Source: DATAXS01 sp036266715
GTDB taxonomy: Bacteria; Patescibacteriota; Minisyncoccia; UBA6257; 2-01-FULL-56-20
NCBI GenBank assembly: GCA_036266715.1
Contig: DATAXS010000012.1
Coordinates: 1 to 44,916, forward strand
DNA length: 44,916 nucleotides
Direction: 5' to 3'
Under the pieces are notes generated by a model. It did no database searches. It was not told the DNA's origin and saw nothing but the letters and a program-made list of their open reading frames with translations. Position numbers and translations under genes: made by a program. Below, in pieces: positions 30,433-37,700 of the stretch (positions are counted from its first letter, which is position 1; each line of letters begins with the position of its first letter).

Positions 30433-30477
30433 GCCTGCGTATTTCATGTTTCGGGGCTTTTACGCCTATTTTTCCAA

Positions 30478-30502
30478 ACAAAATGCCCTCTTTTTAGGGC
30501 AT
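30478..30502 (-). terminator. terminator of the HAD-like gene
   Basis: On the minus strand ATGCCCT-AAAAAG-AGGGCAT is followed by TTTTGTTT. It ends transcription of the gene at 30543-30983 before the sigma operon. Confidence 0.8.
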
Positions 30503-30542
30503 GGTGATTATTCGTTGATTATACTCTTTTACGGCCCCGAGG

Positions 30543-30983
30543 TCAAAGAAGTTGCCGCAATTCCTCCCACGAATTGACGCGCGTTACTGCGTCGTAAGCC
30601 GCTTTATATTTTTCCGCCTCTTCCGCGCGCGGGCCGCCCTCGCGGAGCGCGTAGCGATTGGGGACGGTCGTGAGGGTGTTGAGCACCTGCAGGCGGTCGT
30701 CCACAAAATGCGTGACGGCAAGGTCGGCGCAAATGGCCGCCTTGTCTTCATAGCGCATACAGAAATGCAGGTTGCTCCGCGGGATACCGGTGGAGTTCCA
30801 AAAATCGAGCGCCTTGAGGCGCGCGAGGAAGATTGCGCGTGTTATGGGGTGAGCTTTGGATACAATATGAATTTCTTTGAAGCGGCCGGAAGCCGCGATC
30901 TCCCGCAAATTTGCGAGCGACCCCGGCACACTGCCGCCCCAGGTATAAAAGATTACATCGCCGCAATCAACACCGAGTACCAT
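30543..30983 (-). CDS. HAD-like hydrolase
   Basis: A 146-aa small HAD-fold protein. The motif I region is LGVDCGDVIFY, the motif II candidate is HIVSKA, a Lys-containing helix is YEDKAAICADL, and motif IV is VTHFVDDRLQVLN. Motif I has DxG rather than the usual DxD, so the general acid is missing or replaced, and activity is uncertain. Small stand-alone HAD proteins of this kind include phosphatases with no cap. I choose ATG 30983 because TTGCGT-N17-TACCAT ends 6 nt before it; the open frame upstream of that is not needed. Confidence 0.7.
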   Translation of the reverse strand: MVLGVDCGDVIFYTWGGSVPGSLANLREIAASGRFKEIHIVSKAHPITRAIFLARLKALDFWNSTGIPRSNLHFCMRYEDKAAICADLAVTHFVDDRLQVLNTLTTVPNRYALREGGPRAEEAEKYKAAYDAVTRVNSWEELRQLL

Positions 30984-30989
30984 CCGCGT

Positions 30990-31018
30990 ATGGTAACAAA
31001 ATGATATCGTTGACGCAA
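30990..31018 (-). promoter_or_regulatory. promoter TTGCGT-N17-TACCAT, leaderless
   Basis: On the minus strand the -10 (30990-30995) ends 6 nt before the ATG at 30983 and the -35 is at 31013-31018, an exact 17-nt spacer. Confidence 0.6.
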
Positions 31019-31077
31019 ACTGCTGAACATGGTAATAGTTAGTTGTTCTTTGTAATAACACAGATTTTTTTAAAGGC

Positions 31078-31083
31078 GAGGAG
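31078..31083 (+). promoter_or_regulatory. Shine-Dalgarno GAGGAG of the 111-aa protein
   Basis: GAGGAG lies 7 nt before the ATG at 31091 and sets that start in preference to the ATG at 31043. Confidence 0.65.
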
Positions 31084-31090
31084 AGCAGAG

Positions 31091-31426
31091 ATGGCCATAC
31101 AGCAGATGACACTCAGAAGGTTCCTTGTAAAAAAGCTTGGCGAGGCCGTGGAAGACACTCGCGATCGCACCCAACAAACAAAATCGAGCGTGCCCGACAC
31201 GATCGAGAATGTTGTCCTCAAGTTGAGGCGGGGGATCACGGAACGCACGCTCCGTCCGCTTCTCAAGGAGTATTTCGGAGTTTCCGATTCCCAGATGATC
31301 GTGCGGCCCGGCTTCGTATTTGTAAGAGGGGTGCCGGGAGAGGCGCCGAGCTACGCGGCGGTCATCCAGTACAGCGGGATATTTGCAGGGGGCTCCATCA
31401 GCATCAATCTCACCAAGCATTCTTGA
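31091..31426 (+). CDS. hypothetical 111-aa protein
   Basis: No family recognised. A basic helical N-terminal half (MAIQQMTLRRFLVKKLGEAV; VLKLRRGITERTLRPLLKEY) is followed by a short beta-rich end (MIVRPGFVFVRG, VIQYSGIFAGGSISINL). There is no signal peptide or membrane helix. It has a clear Shine-Dalgarno, unlike most genes here and like the accessory pair at 2319-4141, so it may be a recent arrival. An 8-bp hairpin and a good terminator follow. Confidence 0.65.
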   Translation: MAIQQMTLRRFLVKKLGEAVEDTRDRTQQTKSSVPDTIENVVLKLRRGITERTLRPLLKEYFGVSDSQMIVRPGFVFVRGVPGEAPSYAAVIQYSGIFAGGSISINLTKHS

Positions 31427-31430
31427 ATGA

Positions 31431-31481
31431 TGCGCACGCAACGTGCGCACGGCCCGCCGACAAAATTTTGGCGGGCTTTTT
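31431..31481 (+). terminator. tandem hairpins with U-run after the 111-aa gene
   Basis: TGCGCACG-CAA-CGTGCGCA (31431-31449) is followed by GCCCGCC-11 nt-GGCGGGC and five T (31452-31481). Confidence 0.85.
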
Positions 31482-31518
31482 CATAGCGGTGGGCAAAAGT
31501 TCCCCGTCGATATGCGAG

Positions 31519-31592
31519 GCACAGAAAGGAAAATCCCCTTCGTGGCCATTAAAAAGAGCCCATGGCTGCGAAGGGGATTTTCCTTTCTGTGC
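31519..31592. repeat. 24-bp perfect hairpin abutting tRNA-Gly (copy B2)
   Basis: 31519-31542 and 31569-31592 are exact complements (24 bp). The 26-nt loop has an inner GCCAT/ATGGC pairing and the decamer AAAAGAGCCC, which is also in the hairpin at 31824-31889 and, inverted, at 28390-28465. It lies 2 nt beyond the discriminator base of tRNA-Gly and has no U-run on either strand. Confidence 0.85.
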
Positions 31593-31594
31593 TG

Positions 31595-31666
31595 AGCGGG
31601 TAACGGGAGTCGAACCCGTATCTGTACCTTGGCAAGGTACCATAATAGCCGCTATACGATACCCGC
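31595..31666 (-). tRNA. tRNA-Gly (anticodon GCC)
   Basis: A 72-nt cloverleaf on the minus strand. The acceptor is GCGGGTA/TACCCGC with U as discriminator. The D arm is GTAT...ATAT-like, the anticodon stem is around ACCTTGCCAAGGT with anticodon GCC, and the T loop is TTCGACT. CCA is not encoded. Its promoter TTGATA-N16-TACAAT is at 31678-31705, back to back with that of tRNA-Arg. Confidence 0.93.
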
Positions 31667-31677
31667 TTTACGAACTC

Positions 31678-31705
31678 ATTGTATATTGTTTTTGAAAATT
31701 ATCAA
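31678..31705 (-). promoter_or_regulatory. tRNA-Gly promoter
   Basis: On the minus strand TTGATA (31700-31705) and TACAAT (31678-31683) with 16-nt spacing; start near 31671, about five bases before the tRNA. Confidence 0.55.
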
Positions 31706-31707
31706 TA

Positions 31708-31736
31708 TTGAAAATTTGGCCCGCGTCTAGTATGCT
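31708..31736 (+). promoter_or_regulatory. tRNA-Arg promoter TTGAAA-N17-TATGCT
   Basis: TTGAAA (31708-31713) and TATGCT (31731-31736), 17-nt spacer; start near 31743, four bases before the tRNA. Confidence 0.65.
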
Positions 31737-31746
31737 CAAGACCTAA

Positions 31747-31821
31747 GCCCTCGTCGTTCAATGGATAGGACGCAAGATTGCGGATCTTGTAATCGAGGTT
31801 CGATTCCTCGCGGGGGCACCA
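31747..31821 (+). tRNA. tRNA-Arg (anticodon GCG)
   Basis: A 75-nt tRNA with encoded CCA (31819-31821). The acceptor is GCCCTCG/CGGGGGC with one wobble and discriminator A. The anticodon stem CAAGA/TCTTG has loop TTGCGGA and anticodon GCG (31780-31782). The T loop is TTCGATT. Most bacteria read CGC/CGU with an A34-to-inosine tRNA (ACG); a GCG anticodon here suggests that this A-to-I route is not used for these codons. It is the only tRNA in the window with CCA encoded. Confidence 0.93.
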
Positions 31822-31823
31822 CG

Positions 31824-31889
31824 AGCAACGCAGGGCGGATTTGAAAAGAGCCCTTCTTAGTACTCTTTTCAAATCCGCCCTGCGTTGCT
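31824..31889. repeat. 27-bp perfect hairpin abutting tRNA-Arg (copy B3)
   Basis: 31824-31850 and 31863-31889 are exact complements (27 bp) around CCCTTCTTAGTA, which is the reverse complement of the loop at 28390-28465. The innermost TTTGAAAAGAG is also shared; the outer arms (AGCAACGCAGGGCGGA) are not. It starts 3 nt after the encoded CCA and ends 7 nt before the convergent gene. Confidence 0.9.
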
Positions 31890-31895
31890 TCTTTA

Positions 31896-32363
31896 TTAGA
31901 ACCGGAGCAACTTTTCAATAGAATCGAGGAGCGTGGGTTCGTAGGGGACTTCCTTCAATATTGTTTTTGTGTTGGCGCGGAAGGCGGCGAGGTGTTCGGC
32001 AGGAAAAAGGATTTTGAGCGGCGTTTTGAAGCGCGCGCGGAACACGAAGACCATTTCGGCGAAACCGTCCGCGGGCGTGTCCACGCTCATAGTTTCAAAG
32101 TTCCTAAACGAATATGAGCGGATATCATCGATAGTGATACTCGTTTCGTTCGCCGTGAAAGAGATCATGCGCGGCGTGCGGTTGCCCCAGACAATAAAGA
32201 GGACCTCCGCGAGCACGATGAAAAGCCCAAAAAGAAAATTTTTTTCCCACACGGAGAATGCGACGATAATTGCGGCGATAATAATAGAGAGCCAGTACCA
32301 CGAGACACCCTTCTCGCGGTATTCAAATTCCGGCGCTTCCCATTTTATTTCAAATGATGCCAT
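31896..32363 (-). CDS. hypothetical two-helix membrane protein
   Basis: A 155-aa protein. A short N-terminal beta segment (FEIKWEAPEFEYREKG) precedes two adjacent transmembrane helices (about 21-38 and 43-60). A C-terminal cytoplasmic or outer domain has alternating strands (MISFTANETSITIDDIRSYS) and a terminal helix. The layout is like small PH-like membrane proteins (DUF5673-like) seen widely in CPR genomes, by recollection only. It is 36 nt downstream of comF and likely in one unit with it. Function unknown. Confidence 0.75.
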   Translation of the reverse strand: MASFEIKWEAPEFEYREKGVSWYWLSIIIAAIIVAFSVWEKNFLFGLFIVLAEVLFIVWGNRTPRMISFTANETSITIDDIRSYSFRNFETMSVDTPADGFAEMVFVFRARFKTPLKILFPAEHLAAFRANTKTILKEVPYEPTLLDSIEKLLRF

Positions 32364-32399
32364 GGGATTATCTTACCACCGCGTAACGAGCGCTACCAA

Positions 32400-33131
32400 C
32401 TAGGCCCGCAGGGCCGCAAGCGCGACCACGGTCCCCACCCCCGCGCGTTTGAGCGCGGTCGCCGCCTCAAGGAACGTGGTTCCAGTCGTGGTCACATCGT
32501 CTATAAGAATGATGTTTGTTCCCGCGAGCGGCCGCCGGACGAAAAAACATTCGCGCAGGTTCTCCTGGCGTTCATGAGCGCTTTTTGTTTCTGTCTGTGG
32601 CTTGGTGTGGCGGATACGTATGAGTGTTGAGCCGTCGCACGGCAGGCCAAGATACGCCGCGACGGGTCTCGCAAGAAGTTCTGCCTGGTTGAACCCCCGC
32701 GTCCGGAGCCGCCGGCGCGAAAGGGGGATGGGAATCACCACGAAATCGTGAAAACCGTCAAAAAGCGAGCCAACAGACGCGAGATATTCCTTTATTATAG
32801 AGGCGAGCGGTTCCGCGGCCCTGCGCGCGGCACGGAACTTGAGTGCGTGGACGAGTGCCCGGAGCGGGCGGTTGTCGTATTGTGCCGCGGCGCCAAGAAC
32901 GTAGGGAAAATCGGGATGGCACAATGCCTTTCCGCCAAAAAGTCGCTCGCCGCAGGCACCGCAGAAAAGGGTGCGGGCGATCGTGACCTGCCCGCGGCAG
33001 GTTTCACAGAGCACCGTCCCGTTCCCGGCGCCAAAACCCGCGCCCGCGCCGCAAGCCGCGCTTTTCCCGCATCCCAAGCACCTGCGCGGGAATAAAATAG
33101 ACGCGAGCACGTCCGTAAGATGGAGCTTCAT
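32400..33131 (-). CDS. comF: ComF-family phosphoribosyltransferase-like protein
   Basis: A 243-aa ComF, a competence-associated protein needed for uptake of transforming DNA in several bacteria. The N-terminal zinc-binding part has four Cys pairs or near-pairs (RRCLGCGKSA, LCETCRG, FCGACGE). The C-terminal type I phosphoribosyltransferase fold has VIPIPLSRRRLRTRGFNQAE, ENLRECF and the PRPP loop IILIDDVTTTGTT. It is divergent from pilM, and the type IV pilus locus beside it fits a DNA-uptake role. An Ala/Gly-rich insert (about 26-38) between the first Cys pairs is unusual. Confidence 0.93.
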   Translation of the reverse strand: MKLHLTDVLASILFPRRCLGCGKSAACGAGAGFGAGNGTVLCETCRGQVTIARTLFCGACGERLFGGKALCHPDFPYVLGAAAQYDNRPLRALVHALKFRAARRAAEPLASIIKEYLASVGSLFDGFHDFVVIPIPLSRRRLRTRGFNQAELLARPVAAYLGLPCDGSTLIRIRHTKPQTETKSAHERQENLRECFFVRRPLAGTNIILIDDVTTTGTTFLEAATALKRAGVGTVVALAALRA

Positions 33132-33145
33132 GGTATGATGATAAA

Positions 33146-33161
33146 CAAATAGGCATTAAAA
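33146..33161 (+). promoter_or_regulatory. CAAATAGGCATTAAAA motif before pilM
   Basis: This 16-mer matches 23436-23451 (CAAATAGGCATAAAAA) at 15 positions and resembles 30458-30471 on the minus strand. It ends 10 nt before the pilM ATG and includes a possible -10 (TAAAAC). Confidence 0.4.
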
Positions 33162-33171
33162 CGTTCTAAAA

Positions 33172-34254
33172 ATGGCAGGCCTTTTTAATATTTTTTCATC
33201 CCATCCCTCTTCTTACCTTGGCGTGGACATTGGCACCACTTCTATAAAGGTGGTGGAGGTACGGAAGGGGGGCAAGCGGCCGCAGGTCACGAATTACGGC
33301 CTCCTGGAATCAAGCGGTTATCTTTCGCGCGCCAACCAGGCGCTCCAGACAAGCAGTTTAAAGATCTTCGAGGCGGACATCGTGGGACTTTTAAAAACAG
33401 TCGTTCGCGAAATGGGAACGGGCACCAAGAGCACGATCGCGTCGCTCCCGCCCTTCGCCGTGTTCACGACCGTTATTGATTTTCCGCAAATGGACGCCAA
33501 AGAAGTGGAGAAGGCGATGCTCTACCAGGCAAAACAATATGTGCCGCTGCCGCTTTCGGAAGTGGCGTTGGATTGGATGAAGGTCGCGGAATACCAGGAC
33601 GAGCAGGGATTCGTCCACCAAAAAATGCTTTTGATATCGGTGCCTACGGAGCAGATCCAAAAATATCAGCGGATGTTCAAAGCGGCGGGGCTCGTGCTTC
33701 AGGCGCTCGAGATGGAAAGCATCAGTCTCGCGAGGATGTTTTCGGGTGACGGAACGCCCACGATCGTTGTGGACATAGGCAGCCGTTCCACGAATATTAT
33801 CTTCATGGAAAAGGGGCAGCTGCTCTGGAACGCGCAGAGCGATTTCGCGTCGGCCTCGCTCACGCAGGCGCTTGCCACGAGTTTGAGCGTGAACCCGCTC
33901 CGCGCGGAGGAATTAAAGAAGGAACGCGGCATTTTGGGTACTGGCCCGAACTATGAACTGTCCACAATAATGATGCCGTTCCTGGATGCTATAATTAATG
34001 AAGTAAAGAAGGCGCAGTTCACCTTCGCTCAGCAGTTCGCCCAGGCGGCCAAGGCGGAACGAGTTGTCCTTTCGGGCGGTGGCGCGAACCTCCTGGGCAT
34101 TGAGAAATATTTTGAGCGAGAGTTCGGGATGCCCGTCGTGAAAGCTGCGCCCTTCGTCCAGTTTGAGTATGCGGCCGAGCTCGCACCGCTCGTCGCGGAG
34201 CTGAATCCAGTGATGACGGTGGCGCTGGGACTCGGGATCAAATCATTCCTATAA
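33172..34254 (+). CDS. pilM: type IV pilus assembly protein PilM
   Basis: A 360-aa actin-like ATPase. Phosphate-1 is LGVDIGTTSIKVVEVRKGG (about residues 17-35), phosphate-2 is TIVVDIGSRSTNIIF (about 197-211), and the adenosine motif is VVLSGGGANLLGIEKYF (about 298-314). PilM forms a cytoplasmic ring that binds the N-terminal tail of PilN and couples the platform to the motors. It is the first gene of pilM-N-O-B-T-C. Confidence 0.95.
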   Translation: MAGLFNIFSSHPSSYLGVDIGTTSIKVVEVRKGGKRPQVTNYGLLESSGYLSRANQALQTSSLKIFEADIVGLLKTVVREMGTGTKSTIASLPPFAVFTTVIDFPQMDAKEVEKAMLYQAKQYVPLPLSEVALDWMKVAEYQDEQGFVHQKMLLISVPTEQIQKYQRMFKAAGLVLQALEMESISLARMFSGDGTPTIVVDIGSRSTNIIFMEKGQLLWNAQSDFASASLTQALATSLSVNPLRAEELKKERGILGTGPNYELSTIMMPFLDAIINEVKKAQFTFAQQFAQAAKAERVVLSGGGANLLGIEKYFEREFGMPVVKAAPFVQFEYAAELAPLVAELNPVMTVALGLGIKSFL

Positions 34255-34276
34255 AAAGTTATAAATTTTCAATAAA

Positions 34277-34873
34277 ATGCCGCTTCCCCAACAAGTCATA
34301 GACCGCCTGACCCATGAATCACCGAGAACGCCGGGATGGTCCGTGGGAATACTTCTTTTTTCCCTGGGGCTGCTTGTGATCGCGCTCGCGGTCTACTTCG
34401 GCATCACGCTTTTTTACGAGCCGTACGTGAACGGGCAGATATCTTCGGTGAATGCCGAGATCACGGCTGCCGCCTCGTCCATCTCTCCTTCGGACCAGAC
34501 CAACCTTGCGGCATTTTATTCCGAGGTCGCGAACGTGCAATCGGCGCTTGCAAACCACGTGTACTTTTCCCATCTTCTCACATGGCTCGGGCAAAATACC
34601 GAAGCGAATGTGTATTACACCCATTTCACGTTTTCTTCCGGGAACCAGATCGGGCTTTCGGGGGTCGCCGCGAGCGAAGCGGACGTGAACCAGCAGATGG
34701 CGATCTTTGAAGCATCGCCGGAAGTGTCCCAGGCAACAATATCCACCGTGTCCCTTCTTCAGGCGAACAACACGTGGCAGTTCAGCGTCACGCTTACCAT
34801 GAACGCGCCGCTCGTGTTCGGTGCCACCGTCCCGTCGTCCACGGCGGCATCCGCCTCGACCACCACCCCATAA
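34277..34873 (+). CDS. pilN: PilN-like inner-membrane alignment protein
   Basis: A 198-aa single-pass protein. The N terminus (MPLPQQVIDRLTHESPRTPG) lacks the classical INLLP box, so contact with PilM is not proven. One transmembrane helix spans about residues 21-46 (WSVGILLFSLGLLVIALAVY). A helical coil and a ferredoxin-like outer domain follow, and the Ala/Ser/Thr tail looks disordered. Identification rests mainly on its place after pilM and this topology, which PilN shares with PilO. Confidence 0.75.
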   Translation: MPLPQQVIDRLTHESPRTPGWSVGILLFSLGLLVIALAVYFGITLFYEPYVNGQISSVNAEITAAASSISPSDQTNLAAFYSEVANVQSALANHVYFSHLLTWLGQNTEANVYYTHFTFSSGNQIGLSGVAASEADVNQQMAIFEASPEVSQATISTVSLLQANNTWQFSVTLTMNAPLVFGATVPSSTAASASTTTP

Positions 34874-34877
34874 CACC

Positions 34878-35489
34878 ATGCAACAGAGCTCCAAACGATT
34901 GTTCAGCATCATCATTTCCCTCGCGTTTGCGGTGTTCGCGCTTTTGGCACTCTTTGAATTTATAGAGCCGGCGTACGGGGACCTCATGACGGCGAAAGGG
35001 CAGCTTGTGAGCGATAAGGCATATTTGGCCACGGAACAGCAGACCGTGAGCCAGGCGCAATCGTTATTGAGCACCGTGCAGAGCCAAAGTGGTACGGAAA
35101 GTGCCTTGGAACTTGCAATGCCCTCGGGGCCGGACGTTTCGGGCGCGCTTGCCCAGGTGTACGGCATTGCGGCGAATGACGGCATCGCGATACAAAACAT
35201 GAGCGTTTCGCCCCCGACCGTTCAGCTGCAGGCCGCCATGGGCGCTTCCGGCGCGACCACGCTCGCCGCCATTGTAAAGCCCATGGGGGATGTTTCGTTC
35301 CAGGTGACCGCTACGGGAAGCTACGAAAATTTTGCGACGTTCCTCGCGGACCTTGAGTCCAATGTCCGTATTTTTGACATGACATCGTTCTCACTCCAGC
35401 AGGGAGCGACGGCAGGCACAAAGGGTGGGAGCGGGACGGATCTTTTTACCTACAGCTTTACGGTCGAAACCTATTACCAGCTGCAATAA
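34878..35489 (+). CDS. pilO: PilO-like inner-membrane alignment protein
   Basis: A 203-aa single-pass protein. The basic start (MQQSSKRL) is followed by a helix (about 9-30, FSIIISLAFAVFALLALFEF), a coiled region (about 40-75), then an alpha/beta outer domain containing MGDVSFQVTATGSYENFATF, which resembles the PilO fold. PilO pairs with PilN in the periplasmic-side alignment complex. The start at 34878 is 5 nt after the pilN stop; upstream frame would overlap pilN. Confidence 0.75.
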   Translation: MQQSSKRLFSIIISLAFAVFALLALFEFIEPAYGDLMTAKGQLVSDKAYLATEQQTVSQAQSLLSTVQSQSGTESALELAMPSGPDVSGALAQVYGIAANDGIAIQNMSVSPPTVQLQAAMGASGATTLAAIVKPMGDVSFQVTATGSYENFATFLADLESNVRIFDMTSFSLQQGATAGTKGGSGTDLFTYSFTVETYYQLQ

Positions 35490-35491
35490 CC

Positions 35492-35797
35492 ATGGCCATC
35501 ATTATTGAAGAAGAGAAAAACAATACGAGAGGCCTCGCCCAGGCCGCGGGGTGGCTTGTCATGCTGATCGTGCTCGGGGCGGCGGCATACTATCTTTTCT
35601 TTGCGCCCGCGGGGACCTCCACCGTCACGCCCCCTGCGAGCTTTTCGGAAATAGCGTCACTCACGCAACTCTCGGTCAGTCCGCAGGCGGTGCTCCAAAG
35701 CCCGCAGTTCACGTCGCTCAAATCACCTTCGTTCCCGCTTCCCGCACCGTCCGGTCCCGCGGCCGTTGGCCGCCCGAACCCGTTCATCGCGCCATAA
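35492..35797 (+). CDS. small anchored protein in the PilP position
   Basis: A 101-aa protein starting 2 nt after the pilO stop. It has one transmembrane helix (about 16-36, GWLVMLIVLGAAAYYLFF), then a Pro/Ser/Ala-rich outer segment ending in VGRPNPFIAP. It holds the place of pilP but lacks a lipobox and the PilP beta-sandwich. The final GRPNPF motif is common at the end of the unstructured region of PilP-like and related pilus proteins. A truncated or simplified PilP equivalent is the likely reading. Confidence 0.6.
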   Translation: MAIIIEEEKNNTRGLAQAAGWLVMLIVLGAAAYYLFFAPAGTSTVTPPASFSEIASLTQLSVSPQAVLQSPQFTSLKSPSFPLPAPSGPAAVGRPNPFIAP

Positions 35798-35810
35798 GGG
35801 CCTTTTCGTA

Positions 35811-35819
35811 TGTTAGAAT
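35811..35819 (+). promoter_or_regulatory. pilB extended -10 (TGT-TAGAAT), leaderless
   Basis: TGT-TAGAAT ends 6 nt before the pilB ATG, so pilB can be made from its own leaderless transcript in addition to read-through from pilM-N-O. Confidence 0.5.
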
Positions 35820-35825
35820 TGAATA

Positions 35826-37553
35826 ATGACCTCCGAAGAACTCCTTCAACAAATGCAAAAAGGCGGGCTTGTGGATGCCACGCTTGCAAACCGGCTCAGA
35901 CGCGACTCCATCATAAGCGGCGAACCCATAGAAGCCGTGATCGCCAAGAGCCGGGCGGTGGATGACGTAAAGATCGCGGAGCTCAAGAGTTCACTACTCA
36001 AGGTACCGTACAAAAAAGTATCGCCGAACGACATTGACGCAAAGCTCCTGGAGGCCATTCCCGAAGAAACGGCACGGACGTACCAGGCGATCCCCGTTTC
36101 GCTCCAAGACAATTTGCTTGTGGTCGGCATGCTCCATCCGGATGACTCCAAGGCGCAAGAGGTTTTGAAGTTCATTGCGCGGCAGGGCCACATGAATCTT
36201 GGCGTCTATCTCATTTCGTACGGCGACTGGGAAGCGGTGCTCAAAAAATATTCGCCGTACCGCACGGAGATCGCAAACGCGGTCCAATCGCTCAATTTTA
36301 AAACAGGCGGTTCGGAAGGCGCCCAGCGAATGATAAGTCTGGAGGATTCGGGCGGCAGCGAGGAAGGGCCGGTCATTAAAATTGTGGCGGACACGCTCCG
36401 CGAGGCGGTTACGTCCAAGGCGTCGGACGTGCACATTGAGCCCCAGCAGAATTCGCTGCGCATCCGGTTCCGCGTGGACGGCGATCTCCACCAGGTGGCG
36501 TCGCTCCCGATCCAGCTCGCCCAGCCGGTCGTCTCGCGCGTGAAGGTCGTCTCAAGCCTGAAGATCGACGAGACGCGCATGCCGCAGGATGGGCGGTTCC
36601 GTTCGCACATTTTGGACCGCGACATCGACTTCCGCGTGGCGACCTTCCCCACGCCGCTCGGGGAGAAGGTGGCCATCCGCGTACTTGACCCCGAAGCGGG
36701 GCTGAAGAGCTTTGATAATTTGCCTCTGCGCTACGGGAACTTGGAACTCGTGAAGGCGGGGCTTGAGAAACCATTCGGCATGGTGCTCATTACCGGGCCG
36801 ACCGGTTCCGGAAAAACCACGACGCTGTATGCCTTCCTGCAAAGTTTGAACCACGAGGATGTGAACATTGTTTCGCTTGAAGATCCGGTGGAATATTTTG
36901 TTTCCGGCATCAACCAGTCGCAGGTGCGGCCGGAGATCGGCTACGACTTTGCGTCGGGCTTGCGGCAGATATTGCGGCAGGACCCGGACGTCATTATGGT
37001 CGGCGAAATTCGGGACAACGAGACAGCGGGACTTGCCGTGCAAGCGGCCCTGACCGGGCACGTGGTATTGAGCACGCTCCACACAAACAACTCTGCGGGT
37101 GTTATCCCGCGGCTCGTGGACATGAAGGTTGAACCATTCCTTTTGCCGGTCTCTCTTAACTTGATGATGGCCCAACGGCTCGTGGGCCAGCTCTGCCCGG
37201 ATTGTAAATTTGCCGAAGAAGCTTCTGCCGACCTGCAGAAAGTGATCCAACACACGCTTGAAGGGCTGAAGCAGGAGATCGCGGGGAAATACAACGAGCC
37301 ATACAAAATTTTCCATACAAAGGGGTGCACGACGTGCAAGGGGAAGGGCATTCTTGGCCGCATGGCGCTCTACGAAGTGCTCCGCATGACGCCGGCGCTC
37401 GGCGAGATCGTGGCTGAGGGCGCGAATTTGCAGAGGATCATCAAAGAAGCAAAGGCGCAGGGGATGGTCACGTTGCGGCAGGATGGCGTGATGAAGGCGC
37501 TGGATGGGTTTGTGTCTATAGAGGAAGTGGTCAGAGAAACGGAGGAGCTATAG
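35826..37553 (+). CDS. pilB: type IV pilus extension ATPase PilB (GspE/PulE family)
   Basis: A 575-aa hexameric motor that drives pilin polymerisation. The N-terminal T2SSE_N-like domain is at about 1-150. The ATPase has Walker A GPTGSGKTTT, the Asp box SLEDPVEYFVSGINQSQV, Walker B VIMVGEIRDNETA and the His box LSTLHTNNSAG. A zinc knuckle is built from CPDC and CTTC, about 44 residues apart, as in GspE/PilB, with an insertion between. It is upstream of a non-coding region, then pilT and pilC. Confidence 0.96.
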   Translation: MTSEELLQQMQKGGLVDATLANRLRRDSIISGEPIEAVIAKSRAVDDVKIAELKSSLLKVPYKKVSPNDIDAKLLEAIPEETARTYQAIPVSLQDNLLVVGMLHPDDSKAQEVLKFIARQGHMNLGVYLISYGDWEAVLKKYSPYRTEIANAVQSLNFKTGGSEGAQRMISLEDSGGSEEGPVIKIVADTLREAVTSKASDVHIEPQQNSLRIRFRVDGDLHQVASLPIQLAQPVVSRVKVVSSLKIDETRMPQDGRFRSHILDRDIDFRVATFPTPLGEKVAIRVLDPEAGLKSFDNLPLRYGNLELVKAGLEKPFGMVLITGPTGSGKTTTLYAFLQSLNHEDVNIVSLEDPVEYFVSGINQSQVRPEIGYDFASGLRQILRQDPDVIMVGEIRDNETAGLAVQAALTGHVVLSTLHTNNSAGVIPRLVDMKVEPFLLPVSLNLMMAQRLVGQLCPDCKFAEEASADLQKVIQHTLEGLKQEIAGKYNEPYKIFHTKGCTTCKGKGILGRMALYEVLRMTPALGEIVAEGANLQRIIKEAKAQGMVTLRQDGVMKALDGFVSIEEVVRETEEL

Positions 37554-37666
37554 CATGTAATATTATTGAACCCGCTGCGGACTCGGAAGCACCTGTTCGA
37601 AAAAAATGCCGCCCCCTCGCCTTCGGCATTCGAGTGCAGTTTTATTAAAAATTTATTAAACGTCCC

Positions 37667-37694
37667 TTGACGTTTAATCTTTTGGTCTTATACT
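37667..37694 (+). promoter_or_regulatory. small-RNA promoter TTGACG-N16-TATACT
   Basis: TTGACG (37667-37672) and TATACT (37689-37694) predict a start near 37701, in the gap between pilB and pilT. Confidence 0.65.
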
Positions 37695-37700
37695 GACAAC

